In this document: piece by piece, positions 26,853 through 34,948 of the stretch | How the letters are laid out: every line of letters starts with the position of its first letter | Numbering within the stretch: the stretch's first letter is position 1 | NCBI RefSeq assembly: GCF_001434115.1 | Contig: NZ_AZDW01000029.1 | Span: forward strand, 1-56,642 | From: Levilactobacillus zymae DSM 19395 | Lineage (GTDB): Bacteria; Bacillota; Bacilli; Lactobacillales; Lactobacillaceae | Direction of reading: 5' to 3' | Length of the DNA: 56,642 nt | Notes under the pieces: model-generated | Told to the model about the DNA's origin: nothing | What the model saw: only the letters and a program-made list of their open reading frames with translations | Database searches by the model: none | Translations under genes and position numbers: made by a program

Positions 26853-26957
26853 CTCACTTCCGGTTGAGTTGTTCCCAGTGTAAGGGGCGCACCCCGGTAA
26901 ATTCAAGCGATTTGGTCAAATTTAAAGGGGAATCCTCGAAATTTGGGCTTAGTCGTG

Positions 26958-26963
26958 TATAAT
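26958..26963 (+). promoter_or_regulatory. -10 element in the long gap ahead of the GNAT gene
   Basis: A TATAAT in the 417-bp gap 26853-27269. If used, it gives a leader of about 300 nt before the GNAT start. No riboswitch was recognised in that leader; it contains the palindrome at 27114-27192. Confidence 0.45.
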
Positions 26964-27113
26964 AGCACAGTATTATATCTGTGTATTATCTTAGTTGAGG
27001 CAAAATAGTTAATCTAAGAGATGCAGGACGTAATTCTATGAATCTGATGTAGGTGAGTAATTCTTTGATTAGGGTTACGCAATGAGAATTAAACGTTTGT
27101 TTCATCACCTGCT

Positions 27114-27192
27114 AGTCAGTTACTAGGACCCGCTTTGAGGCTAGATGATGACTATTTGTTGAGGATTGATTCCAAAGCGGCCATTTCTGACT
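27114..27192. repeat. Intergenic inverted repeat
   Basis: AGTCAG (27114-27119) and CCGCTTTG (27130-27137) pair with CAAAGCGG (27173-27180) and CTGACT (27187-27192), around a 35-nt loop. There is no T-run. The right side resembles the outer arm of structured repeat copy C (TTTCTGACTGGCCC), so it may be a decayed relative of that element. Confidence 0.4.
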
Positions 27193-27269
27193 GGCCCGGA
27201 AGCGTTTATTAAAGGCAAGTCCTAGTTATCAAATTGTTGTGAGCCGCTGAGAAATGAGAGGTAGACGAA

Positions 27270-27806
27270 TTGAAGTTAAGCTTTGAAACGATTCAACCAA
27301 CGGATTTTGACCAAGTCGATCAGGTTGTGACGGACGCCTTTGCGCCGGTCAACGAAAGTCACGGACGGGAGGTCGCTTTCCTTCACCAGCTGCGAACCAC
27401 TTACGATTACCAACCAAGTTTTGAAATGGTCGCTAAGCCCGACACGGAACAAGTCGTGGCCCACGGGATGTTAACGCCCGTCACGGTGCGTGGAGACCGC
27501 CACACCACTAAGATTCTGGCCTTGGCGCCGTTAGCCGTGCACCCCGATTGGCAAGCCCAAGGGGTGGGCAGTCGGCTACTGAGTGAGTTAGAAGTCCGGG
27601 CGCGCCTAGAAGGTTACCCGGCCATCAGCGTGGTGGGCGATTCTAACTACTACGGGCAACGTGGATACGTGATGGCCGAAGAATTTTCGATCCATAACAG
27701 TCGGATGGTGCCCATGGGTAACCACTTGATCAAACCGTTGACGCCCGGGGCCTTGGCCCACGTCGGCGGGATGTTAGAATATCCGGCGGCCTTCGATAAA
27801 ATTTAA
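27270..27806 (+). CDS. GNAT-family N-acetyltransferase
   Basis: A 178-residue acetyl-CoA-dependent acetyltransferase. The acyl-CoA-binding motif A is LAPLAVHPDWQAQGVGSRLLSE (residues about 90-111, with the Q/R-x-x-G-x-G signature), and motif B is in YYGQRGYVMAEEF (about 128-140). YgiG/YhbS-like members acetylate small molecules or protein N-termini; the substrate here is unknown. The start is TTG with GAGAGGTAG upstream. It stands alone ahead of the T-box leader. Confidence 0.85.
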   Translation: MKLSFETIQPTDFDQVDQVVTDAFAPVNESHGREVAFLHQLRTTYDYQPSFEMVAKPDTEQVVAHGMLTPVTVRGDRHTTKILALAPLAVHPDWQAQGVGSRLLSELEVRARLEGYPAISVVGDSNYYGQRGYVMAEEFSIHNSRMVPMGNHLIKPLTPGALAHVGGMLEYPAAFDKI

Positions 27807-27866
27807 ATTAAAGGTTGACGGCCTTTTCTCATCGTGCTATCATTCTAGTCAATCAAATAACGAACG

Positions 27867-28121
27867 CTAACTTCCATTACAAGTAGCGGATTATCTGGGT
27901 GTCAGAAAGTCGGTGGGTGCTGCGAACCGATCAGGGTAATTTCGACGAAATACAGTGGAACGTCCTGGTCCGCCAGGCGGAGAAACTAGAACCGTTACCT
28001 TCTAGAGAGTGGATTAGCTGGGCCCTTAGGCGGACTGGCTAGTCAAGCTGGGTGGTACCACGGTAGAAGTCAATCAATCGTCCCTGTTGCAAGGAAACTT
28101 GCGGCAGGGACGATTTTTTTA
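27867..28121 (+). promoter_or_regulatory. T-box leader with probable Tyr specifier
   Basis: The T-box core GGGTGGTACCACGG (28050-28063) is followed by a strong terminator (ATCGTCCCTG.../...CAGGGACGAT, T7, 28077-28118). Upstream, stem I can be drawn with TTCCA (about 27882-27886) pairing TGGAA (27956-27960). The bulge opposite holds GAAATACAG, so UAC (27951-27953) is the probable specifier, read by tRNA-Tyr. Uncharged tRNA-Tyr would stabilise the antiterminator and switch on the transporter downstream. Specifier assignment is by hand alignment. Confidence 0.88.
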
Positions 28122-28146
28122 TTGAGAGAACGAGGAGAGTGGTCGT

Positions 28147-29586
28147 ATGAAACAAGCAAAGCAGTGGCAACCCGTTAAATTAGGGGAAGCCTTGATCGTG
28201 TTACTTCTGATGTTGGTGATTATGGGAACCGGGGTCATTAAGTTTGGCTTGTCCCCCCAAACGCCGGTCATGTTGGTCATTGCCCTGGTCATCTTGTGGG
28301 CGCGGGTCCGCGGCGCCGACTGGGAAAAGATTCACGGCGGTATCATTGACGGTATCAAGACCGGAATCATCCCCATCTTCATTTTCATCCTGATTGGGGC
28401 GCTGATCAGTGTCTGGATTCAAGCCGGGATTATTCCGTCCATGATGGTGGTTGGGTTTCACTTAATCTCCGCCAAATGGTTCGTGCCGTCGGTCTTTCTG
28501 GTGTGTGCCATCATCGGGTCGTCCATCGGGAGTGCCTTTACCATCATCTCGACCGTGGGAATTGCTCTGTTCGGGATGGGCGCGACCATGGGGATGAACC
28601 CCGCGTTAGTCGCCGGGGCCATCATCTCTGGGGCCATCTTCGGTGATAAGACCTCGCCGCTATCCGACTCGACCAACTTGGCGTCCGCCGTGGCCGAAGC
28701 CGACCTGTTCAGCCACATCCGTAACCTGATGTGGTCCACGATTCCGGCCTTCCTGGTGTCGCTGGTGATTTACGCCGTCATCGGGACCGGTGCCGCCAGT
28801 GACAACGGCATGAGCAAAATCGCTACGACCGTCAACACGTTACAGACGCACTTCACCATCAGTTGGTGGGCCGCTTTGCCACTGGTCATCATGGTCGTTT
28901 GTGCCGTGATGAAGGTGCCGGCCATCGCTACGCTGTTCTTAAACATCGGGGTGGCCATCGTAATGATTTTTGTGGAACAGCCTAAGACCTCATTGTCCGG
29001 GTTAGCCACGACCATCGAATCCGGGTTCGTGTCCAAGACCGGGAACGCCAGTGTCGACGCCCTGTTATCCCGGGGTGGGGTCAGTTCGATGATGGGGACG
29101 GTTTCCCTGATCATCTTGACCCTGTCATTAGGGGGCTTACTGATGAAGTTCGACCTGATCCAAACGGCGATGACGCCACTGGTCAACCATCTGACCAAGT
29201 CTGGATCTCTGGTCACCGCTGCCATCTTAGGGGGCATCGGGGTCAACATCTTCGTCGGCGAACAGTACTTATCCGTGATCTTACCCGGCAAGGCCTTCAA
29301 GCAAGCCTTTAACCAACGCGGGTTAGCCAACTTAGCGTTAAGCCGGGTCTTGGAAGATGGCGGGACCGTCATCAACTACCTGATTCCTTGGGGCGTGGCC
29401 GGGGCCTTTGCGGCCAACACGCTGGGCGTCTCGACGCTGGCTTACCTGCCATTCTGCTTCTTCAGTCTATTGTCGCCAATCTTCTCGATCATCAGTGGGT
29501 TCACAGGCATTGGCTTGAAGCGGCAAGCGCCCGCTGCGGCCACCAACGCCACCACGGCCGTTACGCCGGAAGCTTCTGGTCGGTAG
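28147..29586 (+). CDS. NhaC-family antiporter, probable tyrosine transporter
   Basis: A 479-residue membrane protein with 11-12 helices of the NhaC family (Na+/H+ antiporter type), with the family segments IFGDKTSPLSDSTNLAS (residues about 165-181) and NIFVGEQYLSVILPGKAF (about 365-382). Control by a Tyr-type T-box argues that it moves tyrosine rather than only ions; NhaC-like transporters under Tyr T-boxes have been predicted in other Lactobacillales. The aromatic biosynthesis operon begins about 0.8 kb downstream. The gene begins with ATG after GAGGAGAG. A structured repeat copy lies 41 bp after its stop. Confidence 0.85.
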   Translation: MKQAKQWQPVKLGEALIVLLLMLVIMGTGVIKFGLSPQTPVMLVIALVILWARVRGADWEKIHGGIIDGIKTGIIPIFIFILIGALISVWIQAGIIPSMMVVGFHLISAKWFVPSVFLVCAIIGSSIGSAFTIISTVGIALFGMGATMGMNPALVAGAIISGAIFGDKTSPLSDSTNLASAVAEADLFSHIRNLMWSTIPAFLVSLVIYAVIGTGAASDNGMSKIATTVNTLQTHFTISWWAALPLVIMVVCAVMKVPAIATLFLNIGVAIVMIFVEQPKTSLSGLATTIESGFVSKTGNASVDALLSRGGVSSMMGTVSLIILTLSLGGLLMKFDLIQTAMTPLVNHLTKSGSLVTAAILGGIGVNIFVGEQYLSVILPGKAFKQAFNQRGLANLALSRVLEDGGTVINYLIPWGVAGAFAANTLGVSTLAYLPFCFFSLLSPIFSIISGFTGIGLKRQAPAAATNATTAVTPEASGR

Positions 29587-29627
29587 AGTTGTTAGATCTG
29601 TCGTTGTTGGTCGCCTTACCGGTCGGT

Positions 29628-29757
29628 CCCAGTGGGGCTGGAACGTGGTGGGCACGACTTGAAGCCTCACCCAACCCGTGAGTCTTCAAGCTCGACCTTT
29701 CTGTAAGCCGGGAAACCCACCCGCCTAACAGAAATTTCACCACTGAGCCCCATTGGG
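29628..29757 (+). repeat. Structured intergenic repeat, copy B
   Basis: A 130-nt element. The closing helix is CCCAGTGGGGCT/AGCCCCATTGGG (one G-T pair), continued by GTGGTG/CACCAC. The second hairpin is CTTGAAGCCTCAC/GTGAGTCTTCAAG with small mismatches. The third is TTTCTGT/ACAGAAA. Relative to copy A the second helix is CTTGAAG/CTTCAAG instead of CTTCAAG/CTTGAAG, a compensated change. It follows the NhaC gene. Confidence 0.8.
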
Positions 29758-29866
29758 ATCTCCCTCTCGGCTAAGATTGGTGATTCCTCCCAGATGGCGG
29801 GAGCACTTAACGGTGGGGGACTGGGGTACCAACTTTTCCTGAGAGTAGCGCAACGGCGCCGACTGG

Positions 29867-29981
29867 CGTTCCAGTAGTGAAATTATCCTTAAGCGACGTT
29901 TCTTGTCGCTTTAGGATAAGGTCGAGTTCTGGAGACCGCCGGGGTTGGGCGGGCTTCAGAATCGTGCCCACTACTGGAACG
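29867..29981 (-). repeat. Structured intergenic repeat, copy D (inverted)
   Basis: On the minus strand it has the same plan: closing helix CGTTCCAGTAGTG/CACTACTGGAACG (13 bp), second hairpin TTCTG/CAGAA with an inner CGCC/GGCG, and third hairpin TTATCCT/AGGATAA continued by AGCGAC/GTCGCT. Conserved single-stranded GTGGGCACGA, CTCGACC and AATTTCAC match the other copies. It points towards copy B, between the NhaC gene and the aromatic operon. Partly paired GC-rich flanks extend it to about 29858-29991. Confidence 0.75.
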
Positions 29982-30085
29982 CTGGCTCGGCAGAGTGCAG
30001 CGGCTGGCACCACGACAGCCGACCGGCAAGGCGGCTCACCAACGACTAGCCTCCACAAAAAAAGAAAATTAAAATGAAATTAGCA

Positions 30086-30114
30086 TTGACATTGTAAAAT
30101 GAGAATGTTTTAAT
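30086..30114 (+). promoter_or_regulatory. Promoter of the aromatic operon
   Basis: TTGACA (30086-30091) is a perfect -35; TTTAAT (30109-30114) follows after 17 bp. Transcription would start near 30121, leaving about 30 nt before the leader peptide and about 310 nt before the first structural gene. Confidence 0.7.
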
Positions 30115-30149
30115 ATAACCAATCACTTAAACGGAAAGGACAGATAATC

Positions 30150-30209
30150 ATGACAACCTTACAGTTACCAACGACCGCGTATTATTTTGGCTTAGTTTAC
30201 TTTAGGTAG
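30150..30209 (+). CDS. Tyr/Phe-rich leader peptide of the aromatic operon
   Basis: A 19-codon reading frame, MTTLQLPTTAYYFGLVYFR then TAG. Its ribosome site GGAAAGGA (30133-30140) is excellent, with 9-nt spacing. Five of the last nine residues are Tyr or Phe (YYF at codons 11-13, YF at 17-18), the end products of the operon that follows. Hairpins and a terminator follow directly. This is the arrangement of enterobacterial pheA- and trp-type leader peptides, in which a ribosome stalled for lack of charged tRNA changes RNA folding. It is too short for most gene callers. A direct function for the peptide itself is not implied. Confidence 0.8.
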   Translation: MTTLQLPTTAYYFGLVYFR

Positions 30210-30212
30210 CGT

Positions 30213-30393
30213 CCGTATCGCATTCCAGATACGGGCGGCACACACGTCCGTGTCTAGAGTTAGCGAAGTCATGATTGTCTTTGGCCAGCTAGACACGTTT
30301 CACCTAGCTAGGCTAAATCCAATTTCTCTCGAGAAAAAATCCGTCTTAGGGCGGGGATTAGGTCAGCTAGATGAATCTCTAGCTGGCCTTTTT
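30213..30393 (+). terminator. Attenuator with alternative hairpins
   Basis: Segments in order: hairpin CCGTATC/GATACGG (30213-30219 with 30228-30234) just after the leader stop; CGTGTCTAG (30249-30257), which can pair with CTAGACACG (30289-30297); GGCCAGCTAGA (30283-30293), a perfect complement of TCTAGCTGGCC (30378-30388); CTAGCT...CTAAATCC (30304-30320), which can pair with GGATTAGGTCAGCTAG (30355-30370). The terminator is GGTCAGCTAGA/TCTAGCTGGCC (30361-30371 with 30378-30388) followed by T5. The pairings exclude each other, as expected of transcription attenuation. Confidence 0.75.
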
Positions 30394-30429
30394 GTTTGCT
30401 TTTACCGTCAAATCAAGGGAGAGAGTTCT

Positions 30430-31923
30430 ATGAATAAACGCACGTTATCACTCAGCCTATACCTGAACTACTTCGTTCACGGGATTGGGTTGATCATCCT
30501 GACCCAAAACATGCAGGCGCTCAGCCAGCATTGGAATTCACCGCTGGCCACCGTGTCCTACGTCTTCTCGGGTATCGGGATCGGCCGGATCTTCGCCTAC
30601 TTCATCTTCGGTAACTTGTCCGACCGCTTCGGCCGCAAGGTCTTCGTCAACATCGGGATGCTCAGCTACCTGGTCTTCTTCTTGGGCATGGCGTTCGTCA
30701 GCAACATCCAAGTGGCCTACGCCTTAGCTATTGTTGCCGGGATCGCCAATTCGGCGTTAGATTCCGGGACCTACGCGACCTTCATCGAAATGGGGGGCAA
30801 TCAGGGTTCCGCCAACATTTTGATCAAAGCCTTCATGTCCATCGGGGAATTCATCTTGCCCCTGTTCATCGCCACGCTGGAAGCCAACCAGGCATGGTAC
30901 GGCTGGTCCTTCATGTTAGCCGCCGCGGTCCTGGTCTTCAACCTGTTCTTCTTGAACCGGCAGACCTTCCCACAACGGAACCTGGCCGACGACGCCACGG
31001 CGGTCGCCGCTCAACAGTTACCCAAGTCCCGCCGGATCCTTGCCTCGTTAGGCTTGGCGGGTTACGGGTACACCTCAATGGCTCTGATGATTCTTTACAC
31101 CCAGTGGATTAGTCTGTTCGTCACCAAGACTTACGGCTTCGGTCCGGTCTTAGCGCACCTGTTGTTGTCGCTGTACAGTATCGGCTCCATCACCGGGGTC
31201 ATCGTGATTTTCATTCTTCTGCGGGCCGGCTTCGCGGAACGCAAGTTGTTGGTCGGCATGAACGTGGGCTCCCTGGTGACCCTCGCGGTGGTCTGCTACG
31301 CGGCCGTGCCGTGGTTGTCGATGATCGCCTCGTTTACCTTCGGGTTCTTAGCCGCCGGGGGCGCGATGCAAATCGGGTTAAACATCTTCTTGCGGTTGTA
31401 CCCGCACATCAAGGGGACGATTACCGGGACGTTCTTCACGTTCGGCAGTGTGGCGGCCTTCACGATTCCGCTGATCACCGGTTGGTTGTCCAAGCAAAGC
31501 ATTGCCGCGGCGATGCGGTCCGACTTAGTGGTCGCCGTTGCCGGGTTGATTTGTGTGGCGGTCACCGCCTGGGCGTTACGACCGACGCATTCGTTAGAAG
31601 CCGACCGCAAGACCATCAACCAAATCGACCAAAAGATCGTCCGCTTGTTGAATCAACGGTTCGAGACCGTTACCGACATTAGCGACCTGAAGCAACAGGC
31701 CCACTTGCCGGTCTTGGACCAGAGCCGAGAAGACCGGGTCTTGGACCGGGTCGCTCAACGCAGTAATCAAGCGGCGCACACGCCGTACCTACAAGCCATT
31801 TACCAAGCTATTATGAGTAATTCGCGGGCTTACCAGACCGCCCGTAAGACTACCACGCACCACGTGACCCCGGCCGCACCACAGGCTAGCGGGCTAACCA
31901 ATAAGGAGGATTTACATGATTAA
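30430..31923 (+). CDS. MFS transporter fused to a type II chorismate mutase (AroQ)
   Basis: A 497-residue fusion. Residues about 1-385 are a 12-helix major facilitator (motif A GNLSDRFGRKVF near residue 61). Residues about 390-470 are an AroQ chorismate mutase. All E. coli active-site positions can be matched: Arg393 (R11), Arg in LLNQRF (R28), Lys in DLKQQ (K39), Asp, Arg and Glu in VLDQSRED (D48, R51, E52), and Ser and Gln in SNSRAYQT (S84, Q88). The mutase makes prephenate on the cytoplasmic side. The carrier's substrate is unknown: aromatic amino acid, shikimate or prephenate. ATG 30430 follows AAGGGAGAGAG. It overlaps aroC by 8 bp and is the first gene after the attenuator. Confidence 0.87.
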   Translation: MNKRTLSLSLYLNYFVHGIGLIILTQNMQALSQHWNSPLATVSYVFSGIGIGRIFAYFIFGNLSDRFGRKVFVNIGMLSYLVFFLGMAFVSNIQVAYALAIVAGIANSALDSGTYATFIEMGGNQGSANILIKAFMSIGEFILPLFIATLEANQAWYGWSFMLAAAVLVFNLFFLNRQTFPQRNLADDATAVAAQQLPKSRRILASLGLAGYGYTSMALMILYTQWISLFVTKTYGFGPVLAHLLLSLYSIGSITGVIVIFILLRAGFAERKLLVGMNVGSLVTLAVVCYAAVPWLSMIASFTFGFLAAGGAMQIGLNIFLRLYPHIKGTITGTFFTFGSVAAFTIPLITGWLSKQSIAAAMRSDLVVAVAGLICVAVTAWALRPTHSLEADRKTINQIDQKIVRLLNQRFETVTDISDLKQQAHLPVLDQSREDRVLDRVAQRSNQAAHTPYLQAIYQAIMSNSRAYQTARKTTTHHVTPAAPQASGLTNKEDLHD

Positions 31924-33085
31924 TTACGTAACCGCAGGCGAATCACACGGCCCCCAATTAACGGGCATTCTGACCGGCATTCCCGCCGGTTTGACCTTAG
32001 ACATCGACGCCATCAACGCGGGCCTGAGTGCCCGGCAAGGTGGCTTCGGCCGGGGCAACCGGCAACAGATCGAACACGACCAGGTCACCGTGGTCGGCGG
32101 CCTGCGCCACGGCGTCACGTTAGGCTCGCCGTTAGCGTTGACCATTCAAAACCGCGACCACGCCCACTGGGCCAAGATCATGAACCCGACCAGCCCGGCC
32201 ACTCCGGAAAATACCCTCCGGCAGGTGACTCGGCCGCGACCCGGTCACGCCGATTTGGTCGGGGGCATGAAGTACGGCCACCGCGATTTGCGCAACGTTT
32301 TGGAACGCTCCTCGGCCAGAGAAACCGCCATGCGGGTGGCTATTGGGCAGATTTGTAAACAACTCTTAGCCCAACTGGACATCCACTTGGTGGGGTACGT
32401 CCAACAAATCGGTCAGGTCAAGACCGACCCGCAAGCCGGGCTAGACGTGGCCGACCTGGAACACGCCATCACCCAAAACGACCTGCGCATCACCGATAAC
32501 ACCAAGGTCGACGAGATCCACGAGTTGATTACCGCGACGCGCAAGGCCGGCGATACGCTGGGCGGCGTGATTCGGGTAGTCGCCACCCACGTGCCGGCCG
32601 GCTTGGGAAGCTACACCAACTGGGACACCAAGTTGGATGGCAAACTCGCCGCGGCCGTGATGGGCGTCAACGCCATGAAGGGGGTCGAGATTGGCGACGG
32701 CTTCGCGGCCGCGGCCAGTCACGGTAGCCAGGTGATGGACGAGATCGACTGGAACGCCGAAGATGGCTGGTCACGGTTGACCAACCACCTGGGCGGGTTC
32801 GAAGGCGGGATGACCAACGGCATGCCAATCATCGTCAAGGCGGCCATGAAGCCGATTCCGACCCTCTACAAGCCGCTACAGAGCGTCGACATTGCCACCA
32901 AGGAAGTCAAGAAGGCTAGCGTGGAACGCTCCGATACCACTGCCATCGTGCCGGCGTCCATCGTGGTCGAAAGTGTGGTGGCCATCGAATTGGCCAAGGC
33001 AATCACGGAAACGTTTGACGGCAGTAACCTCGAGCGGCTGAAGCGGACCATCGCCGAGTACCGCGACGAGCTCCAACGCTACTAA
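31916..33085 (+). CDS. aroC: Chorismate synthase
   Basis: This enzyme converts 5-enolpyruvylshikimate 3-phosphate to chorismate, using reduced FMN. The 389-residue protein has all three family signatures: GESHGPQLTGI (residues about 8-18), the central GHADLVGGMKYGHRDLRNVLERSSARETA region (about 113-141, given here as GHADL to RETA), and a C-terminal RSDTTAIVPA (about 337). Start overlaps the end of the MFS-mutase gene, indicating translational coupling. The operon makes chorismate and then prephenate, although the mutase gene precedes the synthase gene. Confidence 0.97.
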   Translation: MINYVTAGESHGPQLTGILTGIPAGLTLDIDAINAGLSARQGGFGRGNRQQIEHDQVTVVGGLRHGVTLGSPLALTIQNRDHAHWAKIMNPTSPATPENTLRQVTRPRPGHADLVGGMKYGHRDLRNVLERSSARETAMRVAIGQICKQLLAQLDIHLVGYVQQIGQVKTDPQAGLDVADLEHAITQNDLRITDNTKVDEIHELITATRKAGDTLGGVIRVVATHVPAGLGSYTNWDTKLDGKLAAAVMGVNAMKGVEIGDGFAAAASHGSQVMDEIDWNAEDGWSRLTNHLGGFEGGMTNGMPIIVKAAMKPIPTLYKPLQSVDIATKEVKKASVERSDTTAIVPASIVVESVVAIELAKAITETFDGSNLERLKRTIAEYRDELQRY

Positions 33086-33094
33086 GGGGCGACC

Positions 33095-33622
33095 ATGAAA
33101 ATTCATACCCTGGGGCCCAGAGCGACCGATAGTTACGCCGCGGCCCAGCATTATAACCAAGTCGCGTACGCCGGGGCGGCCACCATCGTGGGGCATTCCA
33201 GCTTCGAAGAGATTTTGACCGACCTCGACGCGTACGCGCACGACGAATTGGTGATTCCGGCGGCCTTCAAGTCGCCCACGTTGCACGCCAGCTGGGGCGA
33301 CGTCCATTATGCGTTGCTCGACCACTGGACCTTAAAGACCAGTTTCATCACGGCCCTGGATCCGCTGGTGGTGGTGCAACGGTTAGATGCCGACAACCGC
33401 ATCGGATACACCCACGCGGCCACGGCCCAACTGCTCCAGCGAATCGTCAGTCAGGTGGACGTGCAGACCGCCACCAGCAAGTATTTAGCGTATCGCGCCT
33501 ATCAGGATAACCGGGGCGCCTACGTGTTGACCAACGAAAAAAACGTCAGCTTAGGGGCTGACGAACGACTATTAAAACGCCTCACGCCCAGCATGGTGTG
33601 GTGCGTCTATCAAATTAAGTAA
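33095..33622 (+). CDS. Prephenate dehydratase-like / BacA-like protein
   Basis: A 175-residue protein with the fold of the prephenate dehydratase catalytic domain: N-terminal IHTLGPRATDSYAAA corresponds to the family's LGPxGTxSExAA, followed by HSSFEEIL and DELVIPAAF, and a second lobe with TSKYLAYRAYQ and AYVLTNEKN. It has no ACT domain and lacks a clear TRF catalytic motif, and its length is close to BacA, the prephenate decarboxylase of bacilysin synthesis. It could make phenylpyruvate for Phe, act as a decarboxylase-like enzyme, or be inactive. It sits between aroC and aroA in the same operon, so a prephenate substrate is likely. Confidence 0.65.
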   Translation: MKIHTLGPRATDSYAAAQHYNQVAYAGAATIVGHSSFEEILTDLDAYAHDELVIPAAFKSPTLHASWGDVHYALLDHWTLKTSFITALDPLVVVQRLDADNRIGYTHAATAQLLQRIVSQVDVQTATSKYLAYRAYQDNRGAYVLTNEKNVSLGADERLLKRLTPSMVWCVYQIK

Positions 33623-33634
33623 GGGTGAGACCAG

Positions 33635-34948
33635 ATGATCAAAACATTAATGCGCCGGCCAACGACCGGTTTACACGGCGCCATCACGGTGCCCGGCGAT
33701 AAGAGTATTTCCCATCGCGGGCTGATCTTGGGGGCCATTAGTACGGGGACCACGCGGTTGACCCACTTCTTAACGGCCGCGGATTGCTTGTCGACGTTAA
33801 ACGCGTTACACGCGTTGGGCGTGCCGATTCAGCGCGACGGTACCACGGTCACGGTGACCGGCCAGGGCTTACACGGCTTACGGGCCGCCAATCAGCCCCT
33901 CGATATGGGGAACGCCGGGACCGCCACGCGCTTGATGACCGGGTTACTGGCCGGCCAAAACTTCGACGCGACGTTGGTGGGGGATGCGTCGTTGAGCCAA
34001 CGCCCGATGGCCCGGGTCCAGCAACCGTTGGCTACCATGGGTGCGCAGATTGACCTGACGGCCGGCCACCTGCCAATGCAAATTCACGGCCGGGCGTTAC
34101 ACGCCACGCACGTCGAGATGCAAGTGGCCAGCGCCCAGGTCAAGAGTTCCTTGATCTTAGCGGCCTTACAGGCGGACGGTCCCAGCACCATTGTCGAAAA
34201 GCTCCCGACCCGCGACCACACCGAACGGCTCTTGCGGGCGTTTGGCGGTGACTTGACCACGGCGGCGGACGGACACACCATAACGGTCCAGCCCCAACCG
34301 CACCTGACCGGCCAAAACATCACGGTGCCCGGAGACGTCTCCTCAGCGGCCTTTTTCTTGACGGCGGCCAGCATCGTTCCCGGTTCGCAAATTACTCTCA
34401 AGGACGTGGGCTTAAATCCCACCCGGACGGGGATCATCGACGTGCTCCAACGGATGGGCGGCCACCTCGACATCCGGCCGACCGACCAGCCGGGGGAACC
34501 GCTGGGTGACATCACGGTCAGCGCCGCGCAGTTACACTCCATCAAATTGACGGCCGCCGATATTCCGGCGGTGATCGACGAGTTGCCGCTGGTGGCCTTA
34601 CTGGCCGCCACGGCCGACGGGGTCAGCGAAATCAGTGGGGCCGAGGAGCTGCGGGTCAAGGAGACCGACCGCATCGCCACCATCGTGACCGAACTACGGA
34701 AATTGGGCGTGCAGATCACCGAAAAACCGGACGGCTTTATCATCGACGGGCGGCCAACCTGGCGGGTCACCGACGCGCAATTTGACAGCCACGGCGACCA
34801 CCGCATCGGCATGATGATGGCCATCGCGGCCCTGCGGTTGACCACGCCGACCACCTTAGCGGACGCCGGGGCCATCAACATTTCCTACCCCAGCTTCTTT
34901 GACGACCTGACCCACTTGACTACCGAAACGGAGGCCACTCATGCCTAA
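33635..34948 (+). CDS. aroA: 3-phosphoshikimate 1-carboxyvinyltransferase (EPSP synthase)
   Basis: This enzyme joins shikimate 3-phosphate and phosphoenolpyruvate to form EPSP. The 437-residue protein shows VPGDKSISHRGLILGAIS (residues about 19-36), GNAGTATRLMTGLLAG (about 91-106, the PEP/glyphosate site), LPTRDHTERLL (about 190) and EELRVKETDRI (about 337-347). The tyrA start lies inside its last codons (8-bp overlap). The gene order aroC, PDT-like, aroA, tyrA, aroK gives one transcript. Confidence 0.96.
   Translation: MIKTLMRRPTTGLHGAITVPGDKSISHRGLILGAISTGTTRLTHFLTAADCLSTLNALHALGVPIQRDGTTVTVTGQGLHGLRAANQPLDMGNAGTATRLMTGLLAGQNFDATLVGDASLSQRPMARVQQPLATMGAQIDLTAGHLPMQIHGRALHATHVEMQVASAQVKSSLILAALQADGPSTIVEKLPTRDHTERLLRAFGGDLTTAADGHTITVQPQPHLTGQNITVPGDVSSAAFFLTAASIVPGSQITLKDVGLNPTRTGIIDVLQRMGGHLDIRPTDQPGEPLGDITVSAAQLHSIKLTAADIPAVIDELPLVALLAATADGVSEISGAEELRVKETDRIATIVTELRKLGVQITEKPDGFIIDGRPTWRVTDAQFDSHGDHRIGMMMAIAALRLTTPTTLADAGAINISYPSFFDDLTHLTTETEATHA

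Noticed and set aside
29877-30077. Small plus-strand frame near the aromatic operon
   Set aside because: It coincides with inverted structured-repeat copy D and lacks a ribosome site and coding character.
30250-30429. 60-codon N-terminal extension of the MFS-mutase frame
   Set aside because: It would be encoded by the attenuator hairpins and terminator, and the ATG at 30430 has a good ribosome site and the expected first MFS helix.
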